Assembly (NCBI RefSeq): GCF_014216315.1 | Contig: NZ_CP045702.1 | Location: forward strand, 5,952,001 to 6,016,000 | DNA from: Streptomyces finlayi | GTDB taxonomy: Bacteria > Actinomycetota > Actinomycetes > Streptomycetales > Streptomycetaceae | Reading direction: 5' to 3' | DNA length: 64,000 nucleotides | Shown here: positions 24,263 through 32,476 of the stretch, piece by piece | Layout of the letters: every line of letters begins with the position of its first letter | How positions within the stretch are numbered: the first letter of the stretch is position 1 | Notes under the pieces: model-generated | What the model saw: the letters and a program-made list of their open reading frames with translations, nothing else | Databases searched by the model: none | Told to the model about the DNA's origin: nothing | Position numbers and translations under genes: made by a program

Positions 24263-24475
24263 TCATCCCATCTCAAGGGCTCTTTCCGCGCTGTCGATCA
24301 GTTCCTGGCAGGTGAGGACTTCGATCCTGTTCAGATGTGACGTGTGAATGCGCAGCGCGTCGTTGATTTCCTTTTCGGTGACTTCCGGCTGACTCATCGG
24401 GTGACCGATGAGGACGAGGGCGCTCGCGCGGTGGGTGTCGATGCCGAACTCCTCGTATATGCGTTCCTTTTTTCG
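24263..24475 (-). pseudogene. C-terminal remnant of a Shedu-like (DUF4263) protein
   Basis: About 70 codons resemble the end of Shedu/DUF4263 nucleases: KERIYEEFGIDTHRASALVL, IGHP, then ALRIHTSHLNRIEVLTCQEL ending AERALEMG. Upstream of 24475 the frame becomes Arg-rich noise, and no start codon with a ribosome site fits. The PD-(D/E)xK nuclease core that should precede it is absent. Shedu proteins are anti-phage effectors. This appears to be a truncated leftover next to the accessory island. Assignment rests on memory of the family pattern. Confidence 0.5.
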
Positions 24476-24627
24476 GCTTGAGCGGCCGCAAGCCGTGCCG
24501 AGGAGTTCCGTGCGCCGCTTGCCGCCTCTCCGCCTCCCACCTGGGCCGGACCGCACGTGGCTCAGGGCGAGGTCGACCGCCTTCTCCCCCGGCGCGCAGA
24601 ACACGGACAGCTGACCGCACACGAGCA

Positions 24628-24662
24628 AGGGCCGCCACCCCCGGTCAAGGGGTAACGGCCCT
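24628..24662 (-). terminator. Hairpin terminator after glnA
   Basis: Outer arms AGGGCCG (24628-24634) and CGGCCCT (24656-24662) and inner arms ACCCC/GGGGT (24637-24641, 24649-24653) pair around a seven-base loop. It starts 26 bases after the glnA stop. Confidence 0.75.
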
Positions 24663-24687
24663 GGCTCATACGTCCGGCGTCACATCT

Positions 24688-26097
24688 TTAGAGGTCGAAG
24701 TACAGCTCGAACTCGTGCGGGTGCGGGCGGAGCTGGATGGGGGCGATCTCGTGCACGCGCTTGTAGTCGATCCACGTCTCGATCAGGTCGGGGGTGAAGA
24801 CACCGCCGGCCAGCAGGTAGTCGTGGTCCGCCTCCAGGGCCTCCAGCACGGCCGGCAGCGAGGTCGGGACCTGCTGGACGTTCGCGTGCTCCTCGGGAGC
24901 CAGCTCGTACAGGTCCTTGTCGATCGGCTCCGCCGGCTCGATCTTGTTCTTGACGCCGTCCAGGCCGGCCATCAGCAGCGCCGAGAAGGCGAGGTACGGG
25001 TTCGAGGACGGGTCCGGGGCACGGAACTCGACGCGCTTGGCCTTCGGGTTCGAGCCCGTGATCGGGATGCGCATCGCGGCGGAGCGGTTGCGCTGCGAGT
25101 AGACCATGTTGACCGGGGCCTCGAAGCCGGGCACCAGGCGGTGGTACGAGTTCACCGTCGGGTTGGTGAACGCCAGCAGCGACGGGGCGTGCTTCAGGAT
25201 GCCGCCGATGTAGTAGCGCGCCATGTCCGACAGGCCCGCGTAACCCTGCTCGTCGTAGAACAGCGGCTCGCCACCGGCCCAGAGGGACTGGTGGACGTGC
25301 ATGCCCGAGCCGTTGTCGCCGAAGATCGGCTTCGGCATGAAGGTCGCGGTCTTGCCGTTGCGCCAGGCGACGTTCTTCACGATGTACTTGAAGAGCATCA
25401 GGTCGTCGGCCGCGGCGAGCAGCGTGTTGAACTTGTAGTTGATCTCCGCCTGGCCGGCGGTGCCGACCTCGTGGTGCTGGCGCTCGACCTGGAGGCCGTT
25501 CTTGTCCAGCTCCAGGGAGATCTCGGCACGCAGGTCGGCGAAGTGGTCGACCGGCGGCGTCGGGAAGTAACCGCCCTTGTAGCGGACCTTGTAGCCGCGG
25601 TTGTTCTCCTCCGACCCGGTGTTCCAGGCGCCTGCCTCGGAGTCGATGTGGTAGAAGGACTCGTTCGCCGAGGTCTGGAAGCGGACGTTGTCGAACACGT
25701 AGAACTCGGCCTCGGGGCCGAAGTACGCCGTGTCGGCGATGCCGGTGGAGGCCAGGTACGCCTCGGCCTTCTTGGCCACGTTCCGCGGGTCACGGCTGTA
25801 CTGCTCGCCGGTGATCGGGTCGTGGATGAAGAAGTTGATGTTGACGGTCTTGTCGCGGCGGAACGGGTCGACACGAGCGGTCGAGAGGTCCGCGCGGAGC
25901 GCCATGTCGGACTCGTGGATGGCCTGGAAGCCACGGATCGACGAGCCGTCGAACGCGAGCTCCTCGGTCGGGTCGAAGACCGCCGCCGGGATGGTGAAGT
26001 GCTGCATCACACCGGGCAGGTCGCAGAACCGGACATCGATGAACTTGACGTCTTCGTCGGCGATGTACTTCTTCACGTCGTCGGCGTTCTGGAACAT
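24688..26097 (-). CDS. glnA: Glutamine synthetase type I
   Basis: ATP-dependent synthesis of glutamine from glutamate and ammonia; a dodecamer in the cytoplasm. The 469-residue length is typical of GSI-beta. Motifs are AFDGSSIRGF, FGPEAEFYVFD, GTAGQAEINYKFN, NGSGMHVHQS, NPTVNSYHRLVPG and RIP. The adenylylation Tyr is present in DKDLYELAPEE near residue 400, so GlnE-type control is expected. The ATG at 26097 follows GGAGGAG. A GlnR box lies 100-137 bases upstream. It is divergent from an RDD membrane protein, as in mycobacteria (glnA1-Rv2219A). Confidence 0.98.
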   Translation of the reverse strand: MFQNADDVKKYIADEDVKFIDVRFCDLPGVMQHFTIPAAVFDPTEELAFDGSSIRGFQAIHESDMALRADLSTARVDPFRRDKTVNINFFIHDPITGEQYSRDPRNVAKKAEAYLASTGIADTAYFGPEAEFYVFDNVRFQTSANESFYHIDSEAGAWNTGSEENNRGYKVRYKGGYFPTPPVDHFADLRAEISLELDKNGLQVERQHHEVGTAGQAEINYKFNTLLAAADDLMLFKYIVKNVAWRNGKTATFMPKPIFGDNGSGMHVHQSLWAGGEPLFYDEQGYAGLSDMARYYIGGILKHAPSLLAFTNPTVNSYHRLVPGFEAPVNMVYSQRNRSAAMRIPITGSNPKAKRVEFRAPDPSSNPYLAFSALLMAGLDGVKNKIEPAEPIDKDLYELAPEEHANVQQVPTSLPAVLEALEADHDYLLAGGVFTPDLIETWIDYKRVHEIAPIQLRPHPHEFELYFDL

Positions 26098-26196
26098 CCA
26101 ACTCCTCCTACTCCCGACCCGGAGAAGGGCGGGGTTGCAGCTCTGTCGTGCGGCCAGTGCGGTGGCACACGCTGGACCCGACCATAGGCAGACGGG

Positions 26197-26234
26197 ATTT
26201 CTCAAGCATGACCCATTTGTTTCGCCCAAGTTAA
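26197..26234 (-). promoter_or_regulatory. GlnR box upstream of glnA
   Basis: On the minus strand four pentamers occur with six-base gaps: TTAAC (26234-26230), GAAAC (26223-26219), GTCAT (26212-26208) and GAAAT (26201-26197). This is the GlnR two-site arrangement. The GAAAC half-site is perfect. Confidence 0.85.
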
Positions 26235-26319
26235 CCGGGCGAACTGGGCGCGGCACCTCAGCGACGTCTTCCGTGCCCCGCCCGGCCGGGCGCAAACGCG
26301 GGCGCAGTACCGTGGACGG

Positions 26320-26787
26320 GTGGACAACAGGCAAGTAATCGGATCGTGGCTGTCCGGGCCCCGCGCGGCCGCCGAGGACATGGGCGTCGACTTCGGCTAC
26401 CGGGGAAAGCGACTCGGACTGCCCGAGCAGGGCCCGGGGTCCGTGGCCCGGGTGGGCCGGCGCTTCGCGGCGGTCTTCATCGACTGGGCGCTGTGCATGG
26501 TGATCGCATACGGGCTGCTCGCTCGCGGTGACCAGCAGGCCGCCGGAAACTGGGCGCTCGGCGTCTTCCTCGTACTCAGCGCGCTGACCGTCGGAACCAT
26601 CGGCAGCACGCCCGGCAAGCGCATCCTGGGCCTGCGGGTCCTCGCCGAGAACGGCGAGCGGCTCGGTGCCGGACGCGTGATCACCAGGACCGTGCTGCTC
26701 CTCCTGGTCATTCCGGCGCTGGTCTGGGACCGCGACGGCCGCGGCTTGCACGACCGGCTGGCGCGCGCCGTGCAGGTCAGGATCTAG
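26320..26787 (+). CDS. RDD-family membrane protein
   Basis: A 155-residue protein. The RDD signature is present: RRFAAVFIDWALCMVIAYGL contains the Arg and Asp of the first helix. Two more hydrophobic segments follow (NWALGVFLVLSALTVGTIG, VLLLLVIPALVW), and the end is RDGRGLHDRLARAVQV. GSTPGKRILGLRV is highly conserved. The GTG at 26320 has no clear ribosome site and may be leaderless. The neighbouring glnA and DUF4191 gene repeat the mycobacterial order. Transport of a small molecule or ion is suggested for the family but not proven here. Confidence 0.88.
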   Translation: MDNRQVIGSWLSGPRAAAEDMGVDFGYRGKRLGLPEQGPGSVARVGRRFAAVFIDWALCMVIAYGLLARGDQQAAGNWALGVFLVLSALTVGTIGSTPGKRILGLRVLAENGERLGAGRVITRTVLLLLVIPALVWDRDGRGLHDRLARAVQVRI

Positions 26788-26894
26788 GACGGTCGCGCAG
26801 GTCAGGGTTCTGGATCTGGGAACGTCCCGCCAAGGGCCGCCCCGCCGGGCCGGCATCCAGACCGTCGGCGGCGGCGATGTGACGACGACGTGAC

Positions 26895-26934
26895 GAAGGG
26901 GCGGCCGGGCCTGTCGGTCCGGAGCCGCCCCTTC
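26895..26934. terminator. Bidirectional terminator between RDD and DUF4191 genes
   Basis: Eleven-base arms GAAGGGGCGGC (26895-26905) and GCCGCCCCTTC (26924-26934) are perfectly complementary. The site lies between two convergent genes and can serve both. Confidence 0.75.
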
Positions 26935-27004
26935 TTGTACGAGGAACCAGTACGGGGAACGTGTACGAGGAAACGAGCTGTACGGGTGAGCTGTACGGGT
27001 GGAG

Positions 27005-27712
27005 TCAGCGCATCTTTCCGCCGCGCGGCATCCGCATGCCCTTGGGCATCGGACCCTTCGGCAGCGGCATGTTGCTCATCAGGTCGCCCATCGCCCGCAG
27101 CCGGTCGTTGGCCGCCGTGACCTGCGGGCCGGTGAGGACGCGGGGGAGCTTCAGCATCTTGGTACGCACCTTCTTCAGCGGCACCTGCCCCTCGCCGTCA
27201 CCGACGATGATGTCGTGCACCGGCACGTCCACCACGATGCGTGCCATCCGCTTCTTCTCGGCCGCCAGCAGGCTCTTCACCCGGTTCGGGTTGCCCTCGG
27301 CCACCAGCACGATGCCCGCCTTGCCCACGGCGCGGTGAACGACGTCCTGGCTGCGGTTCATCGCGACCGCGGGAGTCGTGGTCCAGCCACGGCCCACCCG
27401 GTCCAGTACGGCCGCTGCCGCGCCCGGCTGCCCCTCCATCTGTCCGAAGGCCGCCTTCTCGGCGCGCCGCCCGAAGATGATCGCCATCGAGAGGAACGCC
27501 AGGAGAAAGCCCAGAATGCCCGCGTAGACGGGGTGGTCGATCAAGAAACCGATCGCGAGGACGACACCGAAGGTGACGATTCCCACACCCGCGATGACAA
27601 GACCGATCTTGGGGTCGGTCCGCCTGGTCATCTTGTAGGTCAGGGCGATCTGCTTGAGCCGCCCCGCGTTCTCGGCGCTGTCCGCGCCTTCCGTGTTTGC
27701 CTTCCTCGCCAT
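27005..27712 (-). CDS. DUF4191 membrane protein
   Basis: A 235-residue protein equivalent in position to mycobacterial Rv2219, between glnA and lipA. The N-terminus MARKANTEG leads to RLKQIALTYKMTRRTDPKIG. Two adjacent membrane helices follow (LVIAGVGIVTFGVVLAIGFL, VYAGILGFLLAFLSMAIIF). The C-terminal soluble domain ends in a basic Met/Pro/Lys/Gly tail (PLPKGPMPKGMRMPRGGKMR). Its conserved place between glutamine synthetase and lipoate synthase suggests a housekeeping envelope role, but no activity is known. Confidence 0.88.
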   Translation of the reverse strand: MARKANTEGADSAENAGRLKQIALTYKMTRRTDPKIGLVIAGVGIVTFGVVLAIGFLIDHPVYAGILGFLLAFLSMAIIFGRRAEKAAFGQMEGQPGAAAAVLDRVGRGWTTTPAVAMNRSQDVVHRAVGKAGIVLVAEGNPNRVKSLLAAEKKRMARIVVDVPVHDIIVGDGEGQVPLKKVRTKMLKLPRVLTGPQVTAANDRLRAMGDLMSNMPLPKGPMPKGMRMPRGGKMR

Positions 27713-27731
27713 GTACCCGAGTTTACGTGGC

Positions 27732-27932
27732 CTAGGAACGATGGTCGGCCACGGCCTCCAGTACATGCTGGACCTCGACCCGGTCCTTGGCCCTGCGGCG
27801 GTCCTCCAGGACCGAGGTCCAGGCGTTACGACGGGCGGTGCGCTGGCCGCTGCTCAGCAGCAGCGACTCGACGGCACGGAGGGCGATGGTGACGGACGGG
27901 ATGGCGTTGGCGCGTACCGGCACGGCCTGCAT
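27732..27932 (-). CDS. Conserved small protein between DUF4191 and lipA
   Basis: A 66-residue protein containing VRANAIPSVTIALRAVESLL, GQRTARRNAWTSVLEDRRRA, and ending VLEAVADHRS. Composition is protein-like, and a small gene in this position is familiar from other Streptomyces. The ATG at 27932 has a GAGAGGGAA purine stretch upstream. It is Arg-rich in the centre with helical character at the end. It has the same orientation as lipA and DUF4191, 19 bases before the latter's start. Function unknown. Confidence 0.65.
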   Translation of the reverse strand: MQAVPVRANAIPSVTIALRAVESLLLSSGQRTARRNAWTSVLEDRRRAKDRVEVQHVLEAVADHRS

Positions 27933-28204
27933 GGTGGTGTTCCCTCTCGGAGCGGATGCGCTGACTGGCGCGGACTGAGTGCGGGAAGGGGTGGCACGCG
28001 GCGGCCCGACGGAACTGCAGCCGTGTGTGTACCCAGGGTCACTGCTTGGTGTTACCAGCGCATGACCAGGTGGTCAAACACCAATGAAACCTGGAATTCG
28101 GCGCCGTGCACGCCGACGCGGCCCATACGCGTCCCCGACCTGCGAGGAGCGCATGAGCCGCGTCGAATCGAGCGGTACCGCTCAGTAGTCGCCTGTGCCC
28201 GGTT

Positions 28205-29185
28205 TCACATGTTCGGCGTGGTCGTCGCCGACGCCGCCGCCAGCGCCTGACGCCGCTCGATCGCCTGCTGGAAGAGGCGTCCGGCACGGTACGAGGAGCG
28301 GACGAGCGGGCCCGACATCACGCCGGAGTAACCGATCGCGTCGGCCTCGTCCTTCAGCTCCACGAACTCGTGCGGCTTCACCCAGCGCTCGACCGGGTGG
28401 TGCCGCACGGACGGCCGCAGGTACTGCGTAATCGTGATGAGCTCGCAACCTGCGTCGTGCAGATCCTGGAGCGCCTCACTGACCTCCTCGCGGGTCTCGC
28501 CCATGCCGAGGATCAGGTTGGACTTCGTCACCAGACCGGCCTCGCGGGCCCGCGTGATGACTTCCAGGGAGCGCTCGTAACGGAAACCGGGGCGGATCCG
28601 CTTGAAGATCCGCGGAACCGTCTCGACGTTGTGCGCCAGCACCTCGGGGCGCGAGGAGAAGACCTCGGCGAGCTGTGCGGGCTCCGCGTTGAAGTCGGGG
28701 ATCAGCAGCTCCACCTTGGTGGCGCCCGCCTCCCGCTCCGCGGTCAGGCCGTGGATCTGGCGGACCGTTTCCGCGTACAGCCAGGCTCCGCCGTCCTCCA
28801 GGTCGTCGCGAGCGACGCCGGTGATGGTGGCGTAGTTCAGGTCCATCGTGACGACGGACTCGCCGACGCGGCGCGGCTCGTCGAGATCGAGATCGGCGGG
28901 CTTGCCGGTGTCGATCTGACAGAAGTCACAGCGTCGGGTGCACTGGTCGCCACCGATGAGGAACGTGGCCTCGCGGTCTTCCCAGCATTCGTAGATGTTC
29001 GGACAGCCGGCCTCCTGGCACACGGTGTGCAGGCCCTCGCTCTTCACGAGTTTCTGCATCTGCGTGTACTCGGGACCCATCTTCGCCCGCGTTTTGATCC
29101 ACTCGGGCTTGCGCTCGATGGGGGTCTGGCTGTTCCGGACCTCCAGGCGCAGCATCTTGCGCCCGTCGGGTGCGACAGCGGACAC
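28205..29185 (-). CDS. lipA: Lipoyl synthase
   Basis: Radical SAM enzyme that inserts two sulfurs at C6 and C8 of protein-bound octanoyl groups. The 326-residue protein starts at GTG 29185 behind AAGGGGAG. Auxiliary cluster ligands are Cys56, Cys61 and Cys67 (CQEAGCPNIYEC). Radical SAM ligands are Cys82, Cys86 and Cys89 (CTRRCDFC). The terminal RSSYRAG supplies the conserved Ser that ligates the auxiliary cluster. It acts after LipB (next gene upstream), and its products are the lipoyl domains of the E2 at 40397-42274. Confidence 0.98.
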   Translation of the reverse strand: MSAVAPDGRKMLRLEVRNSQTPIERKPEWIKTRAKMGPEYTQMQKLVKSEGLHTVCQEAGCPNIYECWEDREATFLIGGDQCTRRCDFCQIDTGKPADLDLDEPRRVGESVVTMDLNYATITGVARDDLEDGGAWLYAETVRQIHGLTAEREAGATKVELLIPDFNAEPAQLAEVFSSRPEVLAHNVETVPRIFKRIRPGFRYERSLEVITRAREAGLVTKSNLILGMGETREEVSEALQDLHDAGCELITITQYLRPSVRHHPVERWVKPHEFVELKDEADAIGYSGVMSGPLVRSSYRAGRLFQQAIERRQALAAASATTTPNM

Positions 29186-29324
29186 TCCGGCTCCCCTTTG
29201 CTTTCGCTGCATTCGAATCTTCGGTAAACACCAGGGTACGCCCGTAGTTAGAACGGCCTTACGTCTGGCCAACCTGGGGCCGACGGGGCGTATTCCCCGC
29301 CCGGGGGCGGGGCCGGGACCCGTG

Positions 29325-30176
29325 TCAGGCGGGCGCCGGGGCGCTTGCCGGCTCCACGGCGGGCACGGAGGCCGGGACGGCGGCCTCCGTGGGCGCTACG
29401 GCCCGGGGTGCGAGTGCCGCGTTCTCCAGGACGTCCCTGAGGTGCTTCTCCAGGACCGGAAGGACCTCCGCGATCGTCAGGTCGCGGCCCAGTTCGTACG
29501 CGAGTGAGGTGACGCCCGCGTCCCGGATGCCGCACGGCACGATCCGGTCGAACCAGGTGTTGTCCGGGTTCACGTTGAGCGCGAAGCCGTGCATGGTCAC
29601 ACCCTTGGCGACCCGGATGCCGATCGCGGCGAGCTTGCGGTCCTCGCGTCGCTGGCCCGCGTTGGACGGCGCGTACTCCGGGCCGTTCATCCGCGGGTCG
29701 AACTCCTCGTCCTGAAGGCGCGGATCGAAGTCGAGGGAGAGCCCCCCGAGCGCCGCCCGCTCCTCGACCGGGTCGCCCAGGACCCAGACCCCGCTGCGGC
29801 CCTCGACCCGGGACGTCTCGACGCCGAACTCGGCCGCCGTACGGATCAGCGCGTCCTCCAGGCGACGGACGTGCGCGACGACGTCGACCGGGCGCGGAAG
29901 CTTCTGGATGGGATAGCCGACGAGCTGGCCCGGGCCGTGCCAGGTGATCTTGCCGCCACGGTCGACGTCGATGACCGGGGTGCCGTCCAGGGGGCGCTCG
30001 TTCTCCGCCGTGCGCCGGCCCGCCGTGTAGACGGGCGGGTGCTCGAGGAGCAGGCACGTATCGGGGACCGTGTCCTCGAAGCGAGCGGCATGCACCTCGC
30101 GCTGCTTCTGCCAGGCCTCCTGGTACTCGACGGAATCCTCGCCGAATCCCAGACGGACGAACCGCAGCTCACTCAC
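29325..30176 (-). CDS. lipB: Octanoyl-ACP:protein N-octanoyltransferase
   Basis: Transfers octanoate from acyl carrier protein to lipoyl-domain lysines. The 283 residues include the conserved GGKITWHGPGQLVGYPI (about residues 74-90), a Lys in AAIGIRVAKGVTMHGFALNV and the catalytic Cys in IVPCGIRDAGVTSL (Cys near 216). The last 35 residues are an Ala/Pro-rich tail beyond the usual family end. lipA follows 139 bases later on the same strand, so the pair may be co-transcribed. Confidence 0.97.
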   Translation of the reverse strand: MSELRFVRLGFGEDSVEYQEAWQKQREVHAARFEDTVPDTCLLLEHPPVYTAGRRTAENERPLDGTPVIDVDRGGKITWHGPGQLVGYPIQKLPRPVDVVAHVRRLEDALIRTAAEFGVETSRVEGRSGVWVLGDPVEERAALGGLSLDFDPRLQDEEFDPRMNGPEYAPSNAGQRREDRKLAAIGIRVAKGVTMHGFALNVNPDNTWFDRIVPCGIRDAGVTSLAYELGRDLTIAEVLPVLEKHLRDVLENAALAPRAVAPTEAAVPASVPAVEPASAPAPA

Positions 30177-30444
30177 TTCAGGTGCCTCCCTACTCGCGGT
30201 GCCGGAGGCCCGGGGGGTGTCCCCGGAACCACGTCACCCTGCACTGGTGTGCGCCCCCAGCCACTGTACGACCGCCGTCGTCGGTGCGGCCCGGCAGGTC
30301 GTTTCCGTCAGCGCCGCCGACAATCCTCACACGATCGGATGAATGTGGGGCGAAGGCGGCCGGGGGTATGGCCGGGGCGGCTAAGTTCGCGCCGTTCCAT
30401 AAGGGCTGCCCGCCCGGCCCCGAAGGCAGGAGACCGTACAGCTG

Positions 30445-32325
30445 ATGTCGGAACGACCTCCGCAGCGCACCCCCAACCGCCGGCTCGCCTCGCTCATCGC
30501 CGAAGCCGGGTTCTCCCATGCGGGTCTGGCCCGCCGGGTTGATCAACTCGGTCTGGAGCACGGCCTCGATCTGCGGTACGACAAGACCTCCGTGACCCGC
30601 TGGCTGCGGGGCCAGCAGCCTCGGGGAACCACTCCCGCGCTGATCGCCGAGGTCTTCACCCGACGGCTGGGGCGGCGGCTCTCCGCCCAGGATCTCGGGC
30701 TCGACGCCTGCGCTCCCGTCTACGCCGGTCTGGAGTTCGCGGCGACGCCCGCCGAGGCGGTCGACATCGTCAGCGGGCTGTGGCGGAAGGATTCGGGAAG
30801 CCATGCGGAGTTAAGGAAGATCGCGTTCACGCCCGCGGGGCTCGTCGTCCCCAGCCGGGACTGGCTGATCGGGCGGGCCGACGAGCGGGTGGGCAGCACC
30901 GAGTCACCGGCGACGGCCGCAGCGCCGCGTGGTGCGGCAGGGACGGGCGGTGCCGCCGGTGCTGTCGGCTCGGTCATGAGCGGTGGGGCTCATGGTGCGT
31001 CAGGGGCGGCGGGGGCGGTCGGTCCGCCCGGGGCGAGCGGTACGGGCGGGCTGGGTGCTCCCGAAGGAGCGGGACGGGCAGGAGGGGCGGGATCGGTGAC
31101 CGTGGCGGGCGGTTCCCACGCCCCTCACGCCCCTCACGCCGCCCACGCCCCTCACGCCCCTCACGCCGCCCACGCCCCTCACGCCCCTCACGCCGCCCAC
31201 GCCCCTCACGCCCCTCACGCCGCCCAGGCCGCCCAGGCCGCCCAGGCCGCCCACGCCCCCCACGCCTCCTCCTATGCGCCGCACAAGGCCACCACGGTGC
31301 ACGGGCAGGCCGGCCGGAACAGTGCCCGCCCCGGTCCCGCGCGCCCGCCCACGCATCCGGCCCCGCCGCCCGCCGCCCTCTCGACCGTGCCGCGCCAGCG
31401 GCAGATCGACCGGGGCCCGGGCCAGCGGGTGAGCAGTGGAGACATCGCCGCCCTGCGCTCGGTCGGCGAACTCTTCCGCACCCTCGACGACGCCTACGGC
31501 GGCGGTCACGCCCGGCAGGCCCTCGTCCGCTATCTGGAGCACGAGGCGGAGCCCATGCTGCGAGGGAGCTACGGCGAGGCCACCGGCCGACGGCTGTTCT
31601 CCGCGGCCGCCGACCTGACCAGGCTGGCGGGCTGGACCTCGTACGACATCGCCGCCCACGGTCTCGCCCAGCGGTACTTCGTCCAGGCGCTGAGGCTCGC
31701 GCAGGCCGCGGGGGACCGGGGGTACGGCAGCTACGTCCTGATGACCATGAGCAGGCAGGCCGTGTATCTCGGCCACGGCAGGGAGGCCGTCCAGCTGGCG
31801 CGCGTCGCCCAGCAGGGCATCGGTTCGTCCGCGCCGCCCGTCGTGCAGGCCATACTGCACGCGGTCGAGGCCCGGGGGCACGGTGTGCTCGGTGAGGCCA
31901 GGACCTGCACCGCCGCGCTCGCCCGGGCGGAACGCGCCCTGGAGGCCGCCAGGCCCGGGGACGAGATCCCGCACTGGGCCAGGTACTTCGACGAGGCCCA
32001 GCTCGCCGACGAGTTCGGACACTGCCACCGTGACCTCCAGTCCTACAGGACCTCGGCCCAGCACGCGGAACGCTCGCTCCAGCTCCGCGCTCCGGCGTAC
32101 GCCCGCAGCCGGCTGTTCTGTCAGGTGGTGCTCGCCTCCGCGCGGCTCGGGCTCGGAGAGCTCGACCAGGCGTGCTCCCTGGGCGCCGATGCGGCGCAGC
32201 AGGCATCGGAGATGAGATCGGTACGGGCCACGGAGTACGTACGTGACTTCGAGCGCCGCCTGGAGCCGTACCGGGACGCGGCGGCCGTACGCCACTACCG
32301 GGACCGTGTCGCCGCCCTCGGCTGA
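30445..32325 (+). CDS. NsdA-like regulator with TPR-type C-terminus and His-rich repeats
   Basis: A 626-residue cytoplasmic protein. The N-terminus resembles an HTH (LASLIAEAGFSHAGLARRVD, with YDKTSVTRWLRGQQPRG). A helical tetratricopeptide-like half spans about residues 330-625 (DEAQLADEFGHCHRDLQSY). This layout recalls the NsdA-type developmental regulators of Streptomyces. Between them lies a low-complexity linker (about residues 150-310) with four exact copies of HAPHAPHAA. The upstream AGGAGA is about 12 bases from the ATG. The linker length probably varies between strains. Target genes are unknown. Confidence 0.75.
   Translation: MSERPPQRTPNRRLASLIAEAGFSHAGLARRVDQLGLEHGLDLRYDKTSVTRWLRGQQPRGTTPALIAEVFTRRLGRRLSAQDLGLDACAPVYAGLEFAATPAEAVDIVSGLWRKDSGSHAELRKIAFTPAGLVVPSRDWLIGRADERVGSTESPATAAAPRGAAGTGGAAGAVGSVMSGGAHGASGAAGAVGPPGASGTGGLGAPEGAGRAGGAGSVTVAGGSHAPHAPHAAHAPHAPHAAHAPHAPHAAHAPHAPHAAQAAQAAQAAHAPHASSYAPHKATTVHGQAGRNSARPGPARPPTHPAPPPAALSTVPRQRQIDRGPGQRVSSGDIAALRSVGELFRTLDDAYGGGHARQALVRYLEHEAEPMLRGSYGEATGRRLFSAAADLTRLAGWTSYDIAAHGLAQRYFVQALRLAQAAGDRGYGSYVLMTMSRQAVYLGHGREAVQLARVAQQGIGSSAPPVVQAILHAVEARGHGVLGEARTCTAALARAERALEAARPGDEIPHWARYFDEAQLADEFGHCHRDLQSYRTSAQHAERSLQLRAPAYARSRLFCQVVLASARLGLGELDQACSLGADAAQQASEMRSVRATEYVRDFERRLEPYRDAAAVRHYRDRVAALG
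31117..31224 (+). repeat. Four perfect 27-bp tandem repeats coding HAPHAPHAA
   Basis: Units begin at 31117, 31144, 31171 and 31198 and are identical. They are followed by three 9-base CAGGCCGCC units (31225-31251). The frame is kept, adding 12 His residues within 36 codons. This is coding minisatellite DNA, not a CRISPR array, because there are no spacers. Confidence 0.95.
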
Positions 32326-32476
32326 CGCGGCCCGGTAGATGAGCTGACGGTCACTCACCCCTTGCGGGCGCTCCTCACCCGGGAGCGGCAATCCGCGGGC
32401 CGTACGCGATGTGCACGGGTCATGATGGGAGAGGTCCGATGCGAGTGCTCCCCGGCGCGAGGCCTGGGCGGACCCC

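Noticed and set aside
30190..30804. A minus-strand frame of 204 codons across the start of the NsdA-like gene
   Set aside because: It overlaps the conserved N-terminal region of the regulator, and its translation has no recognisable domain.
31117..31251. Tandem repeats that might look like a CRISPR array
   Set aside because: The units are directly adjacent with no spacers and stay in the reading frame of a regulator gene.
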